64,000 nt of DNA from a virus. Below are positions 8,040 through 15,801 of the stretch, piece after piece (within the stretch, counting starts at the first letter, position 1; every line of letters begins with the position of its first letter). The position numbers and the translations under genes are program-made. The notes under the pieces are model-generated. The model was given only the letters and a program-made list of their open reading frames with translations, was not told the DNA's origin and ran no database searches. The stretch lies in the IMG/VR virus record IMGVR_UViG_3300032245_000902, positions 1-64,000 of that record; one strand, written 5' to 3'.

Positions 8040-8639
8040 ATGATGATTGCACCTATTCCTCCAAGAACACATACTGTAGAAGCTCCAGTAGCATATTGGG
8101 ATAGTTTTCTAACCCAACAAGACGTTGATACCATTTTATCTTTGCCGCAATGGCATGATTGTGAACCCGGTCAAATTGGTAAAACCAACGATGGAATTAT
8201 AGATACAAACATACGAAATAGTGGCATTGTTTGGTTTACTCCTTGTGAAAAAACAAACCATATCTGGTTAAAAATTACTAATGCTATCGCAGAAGTGAAC
8301 AATCAATTTTTTCACTTTGATTTAAAAGGATGTTACGAACCAGCACAATTATCAATTTATAGAGCTAAAGATAAAGAACATTATGGTTGGCATGTGGACC
8401 ATGGTATGGATACTTTGACTCCACGAAAACTATCAATGTCACTCTTATTAAGTGATACTAATGAATTTAAAGGTGGAGAACTTGAAGTTAAGACAATTAA
8501 TGATGATCCGTTAACACTAGACCAACGGCAGGGTAGAGCCTGGTTCTTTCCTTCATACACACTACATAGAGTAACACCGGTGACAAAAGGTGTGAGGCGT
8601 TCATTGGTTCTTTGGGTTGGTGGGCCTCCTTTTAAATAA
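8040..8639 (+). CDS. 2OG-Fe(II) oxygenase, PKHD/prolyl hydroxylase type
   Basis: This 199-residue protein closely matches the PKHD-type hydroxylase pattern. His118-Val-Asp120 and His176 (Leu-His-Arg-Val-Thr-Pro-Val) are the iron triad, and Arg187 (Gly-Val-Arg-Arg-Ser-Leu) binds 2-oxoglutarate. The Phe-Lys-Gly-Gly-Glu-Leu turn before the distal strand is also characteristic. The reaction expected is hydroxylation of a peptidyl or free substrate with 2-oxoglutarate and O2. ATG codons at 8040 and 8043 are both possible starts. It is a paralogue of the enzyme at 57722. Confidence 0.85.
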   Translation: MMIAPIPPRTHTVEAPVAYWDSFLTQQDVDTILSLPQWHDCEPGQIGKTNDGIIDTNIRNSGIVWFTPCEKTNHIWLKITNAIAEVNNQFFHFDLKGCYEPAQLSIYRAKDKEHYGWHVDHGMDTLTPRKLSMSLLLSDTNEFKGGELEVKTINDDPLTLDQRQGRAWFFPSYTLHRVTPVTKGVRRSLVLWVGGPPFK

Positions 8640-8653
8640 TATGAAAGCACATA

Positions 8654-10108
8654 ATGATATTTGAAATACACGCAGAAAGAAGTGCCAACGATAAAAAGAT
8701 TTTTTATTACGATAACATGACCAACACACTAAAAGATAGTGATGGCAATGTTTTTGAATATCCAAAAGAATCCTACTCAAAACCCGAGCAAAAAGAATTC
8801 AAACCATTTGATAAAAATAATCCATTGGTTAAATCGAAGTTAATAACTCATTTAAAGATTCAAATGGGTTTAAGTTGTAATTATTCATGTGATTATTGTT
8901 CCCAAAAATTCGTAGAAAGACCAAAAGAAACATCCAAAAAAGATATTGATGCATTTTTGGAAAAACTGGAAGTATTGGAGTTTGATGAACAAAAAGGATT
9001 AAAAATTGAATTTTGGGGTGGTGAACCTTTTGTTTATTGGAAAACCATGAAACCTTTGGCCGAAGCTTTAAGAGAAAAGTTTACAACATGGGTCAGAAAA
9101 CCACAATTCTCAGTAATTACAAACGGATCAATTTTAACCGATGATATTATTGATTGGTTAATGATGATGAATTTTAGTGTATCAATATCCCATGATGGAC
9201 CAGGTCAATATGTTAGGGGTCCGGATCCTTTCGATGATCCGGAACAAAAGAATAGACTTATTGGTTTCTATCGCATGATGACCAGATTGAAAAAAAGTAT
9301 TAGTTTCAATCCAATGATGAATTCTAAAAACAAAAGTCGTAAAGAAGTTCGTGACTGGTTTGTTAATATGATAGGTGATGAAAATGTCCAATTGGGTGAA
9401 GGTGGTATTGTAGATGCTTATGATGAAGATGGCATCACAAACTCATTACAATCTTTACAAGAACATTTTGAATATCGTAGAACTTCATTCTCTGATTTCT
9501 ACACTATGGGTCAAAAACTAAACTTTGTTGGCCAATTCAGTAAGATTGATGATTTAACTCGCAGAATATTGACGCATGAAGAAGCCAAATATCTGAATCA
9601 AAAATGTGGTATGGATGATGAACACACATTGGCAATTGATCTGCGTGGTAATGTTATGACCTGTCAGAATGTGAGTGCGTTAGAAGATTCTAAGAATGGT
9701 GAATCACATTTGGGCGGCACATTAGATGATTATGAAAATGTTAAATTAAAATCTTCTACACATTGGTCGAATCGTAAAGAATGTTCTGGTTGTCCAGTTC
9801 TTCATATTTGCAAAGGTGCTTGTATGTTCCTAGACAAGAAGTTTTGGGATATCTCCTGTGCAAATGCCTACTCAGATAATGTTCCATTGTTTGCTATATC
9901 TCTAACTAATATAACCAATGGATATGTTCCAACATTAATTAAGGCTGAAGGTTTACCATTGGAACGACAAGATATTTTTGGTACTATCTTTGAACATAAA
10001 GAAGATATCAAAAAGAAAATTATTCCAATTAAAGTTGTTAGTGAAAAAATTGGTGAGATTGAAGGTGTTGAGGTTTACGGCCGTGCGAAAATTGTTGAAA
10101 CAAAATGA
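8654..10108 (+). CDS. Radical SAM protein with SPASM-type C-terminal domain
   Basis: This 484-residue protein has the radical SAM signature Cys75-x3-Cys79-x2-Cys82 and the GGEP motif at about residues 122-125. The C-terminal region from about 310 to 420 holds the Cys pattern of a SPASM auxiliary iron-sulfur domain: an isolated Cys, MTCQN, Cys-x-x-Cys-Pro, Cys-x-Gly-x-Cys and a final Cys. Known SPASM enzymes include sulfatase maturases and peptide-crosslinking RiPP enzymes acting on Cys- or Asp-containing substrates. An N-terminal extension of about 60 residues precedes the barrel. The nearest Cys-rich candidate substrate is the protein at 11567. The stop overlaps the first desaturase start (ATGA), so the two are coupled. 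Confidence 0.85.
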   Translation: MIFEIHAERSANDKKIFYYDNMTNTLKDSDGNVFEYPKESYSKPEQKEFKPFDKNNPLVKSKLITHLKIQMGLSCNYSCDYCSQKFVERPKETSKKDIDAFLEKLEVLEFDEQKGLKIEFWGGEPFVYWKTMKPLAEALREKFTTWVRKPQFSVITNGSILTDDIIDWLMMMNFSVSISHDGPGQYVRGPDPFDDPEQKNRLIGFYRMMTRLKKSISFNPMMNSKNKSRKEVRDWFVNMIGDENVQLGEGGIVDAYDEDGITNSLQSLQEHFEYRRTSFSDFYTMGQKLNFVGQFSKIDDLTRRILTHEEAKYLNQKCGMDDEHTLAIDLRGNVMTCQNVSALEDSKNGESHLGGTLDDYENVKLKSSTHWSNRKECSGCPVLHICKGACMFLDKKFWDISCANAYSDNVPLFAISLTNITNGYVPTLIKAEGLPLERQDIFGTIFEHKEDIKKKIIPIKVVSEKIGEIEGVEVYGRAKIVETK

Positions 10109-10833
10109 TTGACGTAATATTATATGTTGTATTGGTATCACATATAACAATGGCTTTTGTGTCACTCTATTTGCATAGACACCTAACACACAGACACTTT
10201 ATATTAAATAATACTTTTAGACATATCATTCGTTTTTATTTGTGGTTAACCGATGGAGTTATTGCAAAGACATGGGTTGCACAACACAGAAAACACCATA
10301 GATATACGGATGTTCAAGGTGATCCACATTCACCTTTAATTATTGGAAAATGGAAGGTAATTTATACCAGTCTAATACCAAATTATGTTAAGTTATATGG
10401 TTATTATGATACCGATTGGGCACTAGAATATTATAGTAAAGGAACTCCGGATGATTGGATAGAAAAAAATATCTATGAAAAATATCCTAGGGTTGGTTTA
10501 AATATATTTTTGTTAATTAATATTTGTTTGTTCGGATTGGTTCCTGGATTTTTGGCATGGTTAGTTCATCTATTTTGGGTACCTTTTTGCACCACAGCCT
10601 CAATTACAGGTTTTGCTCATTTGTTTGGTTACAAACATCCCGATTCATCCGATAATAGCCACAATTTATTTCCAATAGGTGTATTGTTATGTGGAGATGA
10701 ATTACATAATAATCATCATAAGCAGCCTAATAATCCAAATTTTGCACACCGTTGGTTTGAATTTGATTTAACATATTGGTATGCTAGAATTTTTGCAAAG
10801 ATGGGTCTTTTGACCTTTACAAAAAATGATTGA
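10105..10833 (+). CDS. Membrane fatty-acid desaturase, copy 1
   Basis: This 242-residue integral membrane di-iron desaturase of the acyl-CoA/acyl-lipid type has all three histidine boxes: His24-x4-His29, His61-x2-His64-His65 and His201-x2-His204-His205. Hydrophobic segments flank them (about 5-22, 40-55, 132-165). It would introduce a double bond into host lipid acyl chains at the membrane, needing host ferredoxin or similar. Lipid desaturases are known as auxiliary metabolic genes of some cyanophages. It overlaps the radical SAM gene by 4 bp and copy 2 by 8 bp. Confidence 0.9.
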   Translation: MIDVILYVVLVSHITMAFVSLYLHRHLTHRHFILNNTFRHIIRFYLWLTDGVIAKTWVAQHRKHHRYTDVQGDPHSPLIIGKWKVIYTSLIPNYVKLYGYYDTDWALEYYSKGTPDDWIEKNIYEKYPRVGLNIFLLINICLFGLVPGFLAWLVHLFWVPFCTTASITGFAHLFGYKHPDSSDNSHNLFPIGVLLCGDELHNNHHKQPNNPNFAHRWFEFDLTYWYARIFAKMGLLTFTKND

Positions 10834-11545
10834 ATATTTCATTTTGTATGTATTGATTACAACACATATCACAACAGTATTTTTTAGTTTGTATGTACAT
10901 AGGAGTTTAGCACACAAGCAATTTGAATTTCATCCTAAAATGGTTTCATTTATAAAATTTTGGTTGTGGTTGACCGATGGTTCCGGTGTGAGAGAATGGG
11001 TTGCAATACACCACGACCATCATAAGTATTCGGATAAAAAAGGTGACCCACATTTCTCATTTGTATCTGGATCAATATGGAACAGATTAAAGTCTATATT
11101 TGTTGTGTCGTTAAAATCCATATTTTTAGGTTATAGAAACTTTGCTACCGACCAACAAATTCAGTCATATGCAAATCACGTGTCTGGTGATTGGACTGAA
11201 AAATATCAAAGAATTGGTATTTTTATTTTACTAATTTTGAATATTATTCTGTTTGGTTATTGGGGCATATTGTCGTGGTTAATACAGATATCTTGGGCAA
11301 CCATTTGGTTAACAGTAATTGTGGCTATTGGAGCTCACCATTTTGGTTATCGTGAAAACGATTCTGATGATAACAGTAGAAATTTATGGCCTTTGGCAAT
11401 ACTGGTTGCAGGTGAAGAATTACACCACAATCACCACAAAAATACGAAAAATCCAAACTATAGAAATAAATGGTTTGAATTAGACTTAGGATGGCAATAC
11501 ATAAAAGTTCTAAGATTATTAGGATTAATTAAGATAAATACTTGA
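10826..11545 (+). CDS. Membrane fatty-acid desaturase, copy 2
   Basis: This 239-residue paralogue of the upstream desaturase has the boxes His25-x4-His30, His62-x2-His65-His66 and His200-x2-His203-His204, all intact. The two copies share layout and motifs (Trp-Leu-Thr-Asp-Gly, Gly-Asp-Pro-His, Asn-Leu-x-Pro) but have diverged widely in the loop between boxes 2 and 3, which suggests different regiospecificity or substrates rather than a recent duplication. The gene starts inside the end of copy 1. Confidence 0.9.
   Translation: MIEYFILYVLITTHITTVFFSLYVHRSLAHKQFEFHPKMVSFIKFWLWLTDGSGVREWVAIHHDHHKYSDKKGDPHFSFVSGSIWNRLKSIFVVSLKSIFLGYRNFATDQQIQSYANHVSGDWTEKYQRIGIFILLILNIILFGYWGILSWLIQISWATIWLTVIVAIGAHHFGYRENDSDDNSRNLWPLAILVAGEELHHNHHKNTKNPNYRNKWFELDLGWQYIKVLRLLGLIKINT
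11533..11540 (+). promoter_or_regulatory. Late promoter motif GATAAATA
   Basis: This is a seven-of-eight match to TATAAATA at the end of desaturase copy 2, 26 bases before the ATG of the Cys/Asn-rich gene and followed by AAAAAGGTG as ribosome binding site. It suggests that the Cys/Asn-rich protein is made late, like virion proteins. Confidence 0.55.
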
Positions 11546-11566
11546 AAATAGTAAAAAGGTGAAAAA

Positions 11567-12469
11567 ATGACATTACCAGCTTCAGGACAAATAGGAATAT
11601 CAGATATTAATGTGGAAATAGGTCAAGCACCAACCTATTCCTCAAGCCTGAATTTTTTAAATAATCTGATTAAACCGGCCCAAAGACCAGCAGTTCCGGC
11701 CATTTCAGGTTTTTATTCTAAATCCTACTACCAAAGCACCACCGAAGGAAATTGTAATGCTGGAAATTGCAATTGTTCTGCTAATTGTGGTAATGTCAAC
11801 TGCAATCAATGTGCTTATGTCAGCACAATTAATTGTTCAAATTGTGATACACAATCTTGGTTACAAAGTGGAACAAACTGTGCATGTACCTACAATTGCA
11901 CATATGCTGAAACAAGTTATGCGTGTAATTGTACCTGTGCTTGTAGTAAAATTATTTGTACCAAATTATTCCAAATGGGTATGATGCCTTACGGTATATT
12001 TGTTGCAGACCAAGAATATGGTGAATGGCTTAAGAAGAATGACCGTGTTGTTTACAGAGGATATATTCGTTGGGCTAAAACTGTTACTGCATGGATGGAC
12101 GAAAAGGGTCCAGATTTCATGTTATGGGTATCTAAAGAAAACCGTAAACAAAAACAAAAAGAAGCAACCACAAAGTGGGCTCATTTAATTGTAACCCCTT
12201 GGTCTCACCACATGGCATATCTAATGGGTGCAGTTAAAACTGATGATGAAGTTGGTCGTTTATTAATGAAGATTGGTCGACCAATTTGCCGAGCTGTATT
12301 CTTACTACCAAAAGACTATGAATTGGGTTTATTGGGTTCATACATGATGTGGACACTATGTTTAGGTAGTTATGGCCTATCTAGTGCATATGTAAAAACC
12401 AAGACAAAATTAAAATCATTAAAAAATAATTTTATCAATAAAATTAAATTACTTTATCAAGGTCAATAA
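11567..12469 (+). CDS. Cys/Asn-rich protein with adhesin-like N-terminus
   Basis: This 300-residue protein has three parts. Residues 1-55 resemble the N-terminal module of the adhesin-like protein at 5371 (Pro-x-Ser-Gly-Gln-Ile-x-x-Ser-x-x-Asn-x-Glu-x-Gly). Residues 63-131 hold 16 Cys, ten of them directly preceded by Asn (Asn-Cys-Asn-x-Gly-Asn-Cys-Asn-Cys type), which resembles no metal-binding or EGF family I know. Residues 132-300 form a helical, Trp- and Met-rich domain ending in a Lys-rich tail; I recall a similar C-terminal domain in other aquatic phage proteins but not its role. It has its own late promoter and lies between a radical SAM enzyme and three oxygenase-like genes. It may be a modified virion surface protein; this is inference. 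Confidence 0.6.
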   Translation: MTLPASGQIGISDINVEIGQAPTYSSSLNFLNNLIKPAQRPAVPAISGFYSKSYYQSTTEGNCNAGNCNCSANCGNVNCNQCAYVSTINCSNCDTQSWLQSGTNCACTYNCTYAETSYACNCTCACSKIICTKLFQMGMMPYGIFVADQEYGEWLKKNDRVVYRGYIRWAKTVTAWMDEKGPDFMLWVSKENRKQKQKEATTKWAHLIVTPWSHHMAYLMGAVKTDDEVGRLLMKIGRPICRAVFLLPKDYELGLLGSYMMWTLCLGSYGLSSAYVKTKTKLKSLKNNFINKIKLLYQGQ

Positions 12470-12470
12470 T

Positions 12471-12827
12471 ATGACAAACTTTACTGCCGCTAATACAGAA
12501 ATTTTATCACCTAAAGATTTTGTCATACAAGATGTTGATGTTTATACTGAACACATGGATTATTATTTTGATGTTCAAATAAATGAAACAGCAAAACAAT
12601 TTTCTCCAGAAGAAAAAGATGAAATGTTTCACATGTTTCATGAACATTCTGATATCATTAAAAAATTAATTCACGCAAAAATTCCTTTGGTTGAATATGT
12701 GTTAGGAAATCCTTGGCCTCCAAAAGAAATTTTTGAAGATCCAAAATATGCACACATTAAAGTAAGAGAGTATGACTGTTGGTTAATTGCTGCATATGAA
12801 GAATGGAAAAAGTCTAAAGGGCTATAA
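12471..12827 (+). CDS. Hypothetical protein of the modification island
   Basis: This 118-residue acidic, helical protein has His/Met-rich segments near residues 45-55 (Met-Phe-His-Met-Phe-His-Glu-His) and several Trp and Tyr. It starts 2 bases after the Cys/Asn-rich gene, so the two are surely co-transcribed. The His cluster could bind a metal. No family recognised; a partner or chaperone of the upstream protein is possible. Confidence 0.5.
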   Translation: MTNFTAANTEILSPKDFVIQDVDVYTEHMDYYFDVQINETAKQFSPEEKDEMFHMFHEHSDIIKKLIHAKIPLVEYVLGNPWPPKEIFEDPKYAHIKVREYDCWLIAAYEEWKKSKGL

Positions 12828-12841
12828 TTAAAAATAATATT

Positions 12842-13432
12842 ATGAACATAGTGAGAAATGATTGGTGGACTACACCAGTCTGGGAAATACAAACAGACTT
12901 TGACGAAAAATTTAATAATAATTTACTCAGAGAAGCAAATTCAAGTAACCACATTAATGTATGGAATAATGATACACCATGTATCAATGAACTGAAACAA
13001 TATACTATAGATATTGTAACACAACTGGCATCTCCTTACATCTCTCAAAACTTCCGAGATTTTACATTTTGGCACACTAATGGGTGGATAAATTATCTAC
13101 ACCCAGGTAAACATATGCCTATACATGGCCATGGTGGACCTAAGATTGCTTTGACATATTACATTAAAGCTCAAGAAAATTCTGGTGATTTACTTCTGAT
13201 TGATCCTAGAGGTGGTTGTGATTGGGACAATGGTACTGATGGAGTAAACGGTACAAAGTTCAAAAGAATTAAACCAGCAGAAAGTAAATTGGTATTTTTT
13301 CCTGGTTTTGTTTTACACACAATAGAATCCAATCAATCAAGTGAAACACGAGTATCTTTGTCCAGCAATTTAGGAACATTTGATAGTGATAATGTAACAA
13401 AGAAATTATACGATTCACTTAAAAATGAATAA
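12842..13432 (+). CDS. 2OG-Fe(II) oxygenase family protein (HxH type)
   Basis: This 196-residue protein fits the putative 2OG-Fe(II) oxygenase group with a His-x-His first motif: Tyr-Leu-His-Pro-Gly-Lys-His-Met-Pro-Ile-His95-Gly-His97, then an Asp-Pro-Arg-Gly stretch, Phe-Phe-Pro-Gly-Phe-Val-Leu-His159 and Arg170-Val-Ser-Leu-Ser. The Tyr-Tyr-Ile strand and Trp-x-Asn-Tyr start are as in the family. Substrates of this group are mostly unknown. It overlaps the next gene by 8 bp. Confidence 0.75.
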   Translation: MNIVRNDWWTTPVWEIQTDFDEKFNNNLLREANSSNHINVWNNDTPCINELKQYTIDIVTQLASPYISQNFRDFTFWHTNGWINYLHPGKHMPIHGHGGPKIALTYYIKAQENSGDLLLIDPRGGCDWDNGTDGVNGTKFKRIKPAESKLVFFPGFVLHTIESNQSSETRVSLSSNLGTFDSDNVTKKLYDSLKNE

Positions 13433-13973
13433 TCTATTTTGTAAACTAAACAAAAATTTTCTGATTAATGATTATGTTGTCTATGATATGCAACAACAAT
13501 TTGGTCAAGAAGATAATGGTGAATTCATTGGTATTCGGTATAGTAATGTTGATTTTAAAAATAAAAATGATATTATGAATATAATACCTAGAGCTTATCA
13601 CTCTTGTTTTTTTATGACAATCATGCGGATTAATACAACAATACCACCTCACACCGATAGTGGTATCAAATCAACAATTAATTTTTATATTAAAACAGAT
13701 GATTGTATCACACAATTTTATAAGTATAAAACAAACACACCAAAAAAACGGCAAATTGAAAATCAAACAAACGGTTACATATTTGATATAAATGATTTGG
13801 AAGAAATGGATTCTTTTCTTGCCAAACCTACCGAAGCATGGGTATTAAATGTATCAGAACCACATTCAGTTATACCAAAATATGAATTTAAAGATAGATT
13901 AGCTATTGCCTTATCTTCAGAATTAGATTATAATACGGTGTGTGATATATTAAAAGAAGAAGGACACCTGTAA
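13425..13973 (+). CDS. 2OG-Fe(II) oxygenase-like protein
   Basis: This 182-residue protein is more divergent but has a recognisable cupin/dioxygenase pattern: Pro-Pro-His76-Thr-Asp78-Ser-Gly, a central beta region, Trp-Val-Leu-Asn-Val-Ser-Glu-Pro-His147-Ser-Val and Arg158-Leu-Ala-Ile-Ala-Leu. The positions match a His-x-Asp...His...Arg site of the aspartyl/asparaginyl hydroxylase-like branch. It lies between two clearer oxygenase genes, overlapping them by 8 and 1 bp, which supports the assignment. Confidence 0.6.
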   Translation: MNNLFCKLNKNFLINDYVVYDMQQQFGQEDNGEFIGIRYSNVDFKNKNDIMNIIPRAYHSCFFMTIMRINTTIPPHTDSGIKSTINFYIKTDDCITQFYKYKTNTPKKRQIENQTNGYIFDINDLEEMDSFLAKPTEAWVLNVSEPHSVIPKYEFKDRLAIALSSELDYNTVCDILKEEGHL

Positions 13974-14755
13974 TGTTTTATGAAAAATTAGATTTTATTG
14001 AGTTTGATTTGGAAAAATTAAGAGATGATGTGAGAAACCATGTCTTTACTTTAGGCAACCAAGTATTACAAGGTGAAGAATTTGAAACTCCACAATATCA
14101 TGGATTTGGTGGTTGGAGTTTGTTAAGTAGAACTGGTGAATGGCAAGATGGTTTTGAATTCTTCCAAACTGGTGAGAATGAGGAATTTCAAGATGATTTT
14201 TTCCCTAAAGGTCAAAATAATTTTAAAGTATTAAAATATTTAAATGTTGCACATTCAATGGAGTATAAAAATCCTACACAGGCTTGTGTTGGTGAAATAA
14301 AAAATGTGATAGACCAAATTGAATCTTATGGTTTTTATCCTAGAAGAGCAAGAGTAACTTGCTTGCAAGCTGGTTGTAAATCATTGGTGCATAGTGATGG
14401 ACCACAATCAGAATATATTGCTCGTATTCACATACCTTTGTTTACAAATAAAAAGTGTGTTTTCATATGTGATGGTGTGGATTTACACATGGAAGCCGGA
14501 TCAGTTTACATGGTGTGGGTAAACACATGGCACCAAATAAGAAATGATTCAGATGAAGATAGATATCACATTATCATTGATGCTTATGATACAAAACATA
14601 TAACAAAGAATTTTAAATATGAAGGTGATATTAAACAGTTGGAACAATATGCAGAAGAATATAGAAAAAATTTAAATGAAACAATTGTTACTGAAGAAGA
14701 TATTATAAAATTTGAAAAGATAAAAGAAAAGTATATAACAAAAAATGACATTTAA
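13973..14755 (+). CDS. Aspartyl/asparaginyl beta-hydroxylase-like oxygenase
   Basis: This 260-residue protein has the Asp/Asn hydroxylase core at about residues 125-205: His140-Ser-Asp142, then Arg-Ile-His-Ile-Pro-Leu, a Gly turn, Trp-Val-Asn-Thr-Trp-His187-Gln-Ile-Arg-Asn and Arg197. A Lys/Glu-rich helical tail of about 50 residues follows. In animals this family hydroxylates Asp and Asn of Cys-rich EGF-like repeats, which is suggestive because a Cys/Asn-rich protein is encoded 1.5 kb upstream. Whether this phage enzyme does so is inference. The stop overlaps the exonuclease start by 11 bp. Confidence 0.75.
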   Translation: MFYEKLDFIEFDLEKLRDDVRNHVFTLGNQVLQGEEFETPQYHGFGGWSLLSRTGEWQDGFEFFQTGENEEFQDDFFPKGQNNFKVLKYLNVAHSMEYKNPTQACVGEIKNVIDQIESYGFYPRRARVTCLQAGCKSLVHSDGPQSEYIARIHIPLFTNKKCVFICDGVDLHMEAGSVYMVWVNTWHQIRNDSDEDRYHIIIDAYDTKHITKNFKYEGDIKQLEQYAEEYRKNLNETIVTEEDIIKFEKIKEKYITKNDI

Positions 14756-15413
14756 TTACTGCCCACCTAAATCATTACCAGACTTAAAGTCCGAAACCTT
14801 TCCTGACGGCAAGAGATACTATACATTAGAAGATGGTACAAAACTTCCATCGGTTACTACTGTGCTTGGCGCCCAAAAGAAGGCAGGTATTATGGCATGG
14901 CGTAAGAAGGTGGGTGAAGAAGAAGCTAACCGAGTATCGAGAATTGCAACAGGTCGTGGTACCGCAGTCCATACATTATGTGAGAATTATTTAAACAATA
15001 ATGATTTAGGTTCTGCAATGCCAGATGCACTTGAAATGTTCCTATCTCTCAAGCCATTACTTAATCGTATCAACAACATACATTACCAAGAGTGTGCATT
15101 GTGGTCCAAACAATTGGAGATGGCGGGTAGGGTTGATTGTATTGCTGAGTTCGATGGCAAGTTATCTGTGATTGACTTTAAGACCTCCAAGCGTGCCAAG
15201 ACAGAGGCACACATTGAGGATTACTTCTGGCAAACAACCGCATATGCCTTGATGTATGAGGAGATGATTGGTACACCTATTGATGATATCATTATTATTA
15301 TGGCTGTGGAGAATGACCTGCCATTAATATTTAAACAGAAAACCGCTGACCACATACCTGGATTGGTGAAAGCAATAAATTATTACAAAGAGAGTTCTAC
15401 AAAGCATAAATAA
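14745..15413 (+). CDS. PD-(D/E)XK exonuclease, Cas4/RecB type
   Basis: This 222-residue protein carries the nuclease core: Arg-Gly-Thr-Ala-Val-His near residue 72, Ala-Gly-Arg-Val-Asp near residue 128, Ile-Asp-Phe-Lys-Thr-Ser (the D-x-K pair) near residue 141, and the Gln-Thr-Thr-Ala-Tyr helix near residue 160. This set is typical of RecB-like single-strand exonucleases including phage and mitochondrial MGME1-like types. It probably works in recombination or DNA processing together with gp32 and gp59 downstream. The GC content and codon use look closer to the core genes than to the island it follows. Confidence 0.85.
   Translation: MTFNYCPPKSLPDLKSETFPDGKRYYTLEDGTKLPSVTTVLGAQKKAGIMAWRKKVGEEEANRVSRIATGRGTAVHTLCENYLNNNDLGSAMPDALEMFLSLKPLLNRINNIHYQECALWSKQLEMAGRVDCIAEFDGKLSVIDFKTSKRAKTEAHIEDYFWQTTAYALMYEEMIGTPIDDIIIIMAVENDLPLIFKQKTADHIPGLVKAINYYKESSTKHK
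15405..15412 (+). promoter_or_regulatory. Late promoter-like motif CATAAATA
   Basis: This seven-of-eight match to the T4 late octamer sits at the end of the exonuclease gene, 57 bases before the ATG at 15470. The hairpin at 15417-15440 lies just downstream and would be in the leader. Confidence 0.4.
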
Positions 15414-15416
15414 AAC

Positions 15417-15440
15417 ACCAGCAACACACAAACCGCTGGT
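15417..15440 (+). other. Hairpin in the leader of the gene at 15470
   Basis: ACCAGC and GCTGGT form a perfect 6 bp stem around a 12-base A/C-rich loop. No T-run follows, so it is not a classic terminator. It could protect the 5' end of the transcript or bind a protein. Confidence 0.3.
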
Positions 15441-15469
15441 ATACACACAACACACAGAAGGAGAAGTAA

Positions 15470-15748
15470 ATGAGTATGACACCCTACGAGATACGGCTAG
15501 AACTCTTAAAAATGGCCAAAGATATGCTCTCTGATGAGTATTACGGCAAAAGAGAAATTATATCAAACCAGTGGTCAACCAAGGTAGAAGAATCCAAAAT
15601 TAATGGAACAACTTCACCAGAACATCCAGGTTACCCATCATTCCCCACCGAAGAAGAAATTGTAAAGAAAGCGGAAGCTCTTAATCAATTTGTTTCTCAA
15701 ACCCCTCCACAACCTGAAGTTAAAATAAAATCGAAAACGAATTCGTAA
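15470..15748 (+). CDS. Conserved T4-like phage hypothetical protein
   Basis: This 92-residue protein starts Met-Ser-Met-Thr-Pro-Tyr-Glu-Ile-Arg-Leu-Glu-Leu-Leu, which I recall from many T4-like aquatic phages, always without function. It has a helical N-terminal half and a Pro/Lys-rich, probably disordered C-terminus. The ribosome binding site GAAGGAGAAG is strong, suggesting high expression. Confidence 0.65.
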   Translation: MSMTPYEIRLELLKMAKDMLSDEYYGKREIISNQWSTKVEESKINGTTSPEHPGYPSFPTEEEIVKKAEALNQFVSQTPPQPEVKIKSKTNS

Positions 15749-15759
15749 TTGGAGACCAA

Positions 15760-15781
15760 GGCGGTCAGATGTTTGGCCGCC
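15760..15781 (+). other. Short GC hairpin before the wall hydrolase
   Basis: GGCGG (15760-15764) pairs with CCGCC (15777-15781) around a 12-base loop in an otherwise AT-rich region. It ends 10 bases before the ribosome binding site AAGGA of the next gene. No T-run follows. A role in translational control or mRNA stability is possible. Confidence 0.3.
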
Positions 15782-15801
15782 GTAATCAAAAAGGAAGAAA
15801 G

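Noticed and set aside
15769-15801. Longer start for the SleB-type hydrolase
   Set aside because: It would add 11 residues in front of a good signal peptide, lies in a hairpin and lacks a ribosome binding site, while ATG 15802 has AGGA at good spacing.
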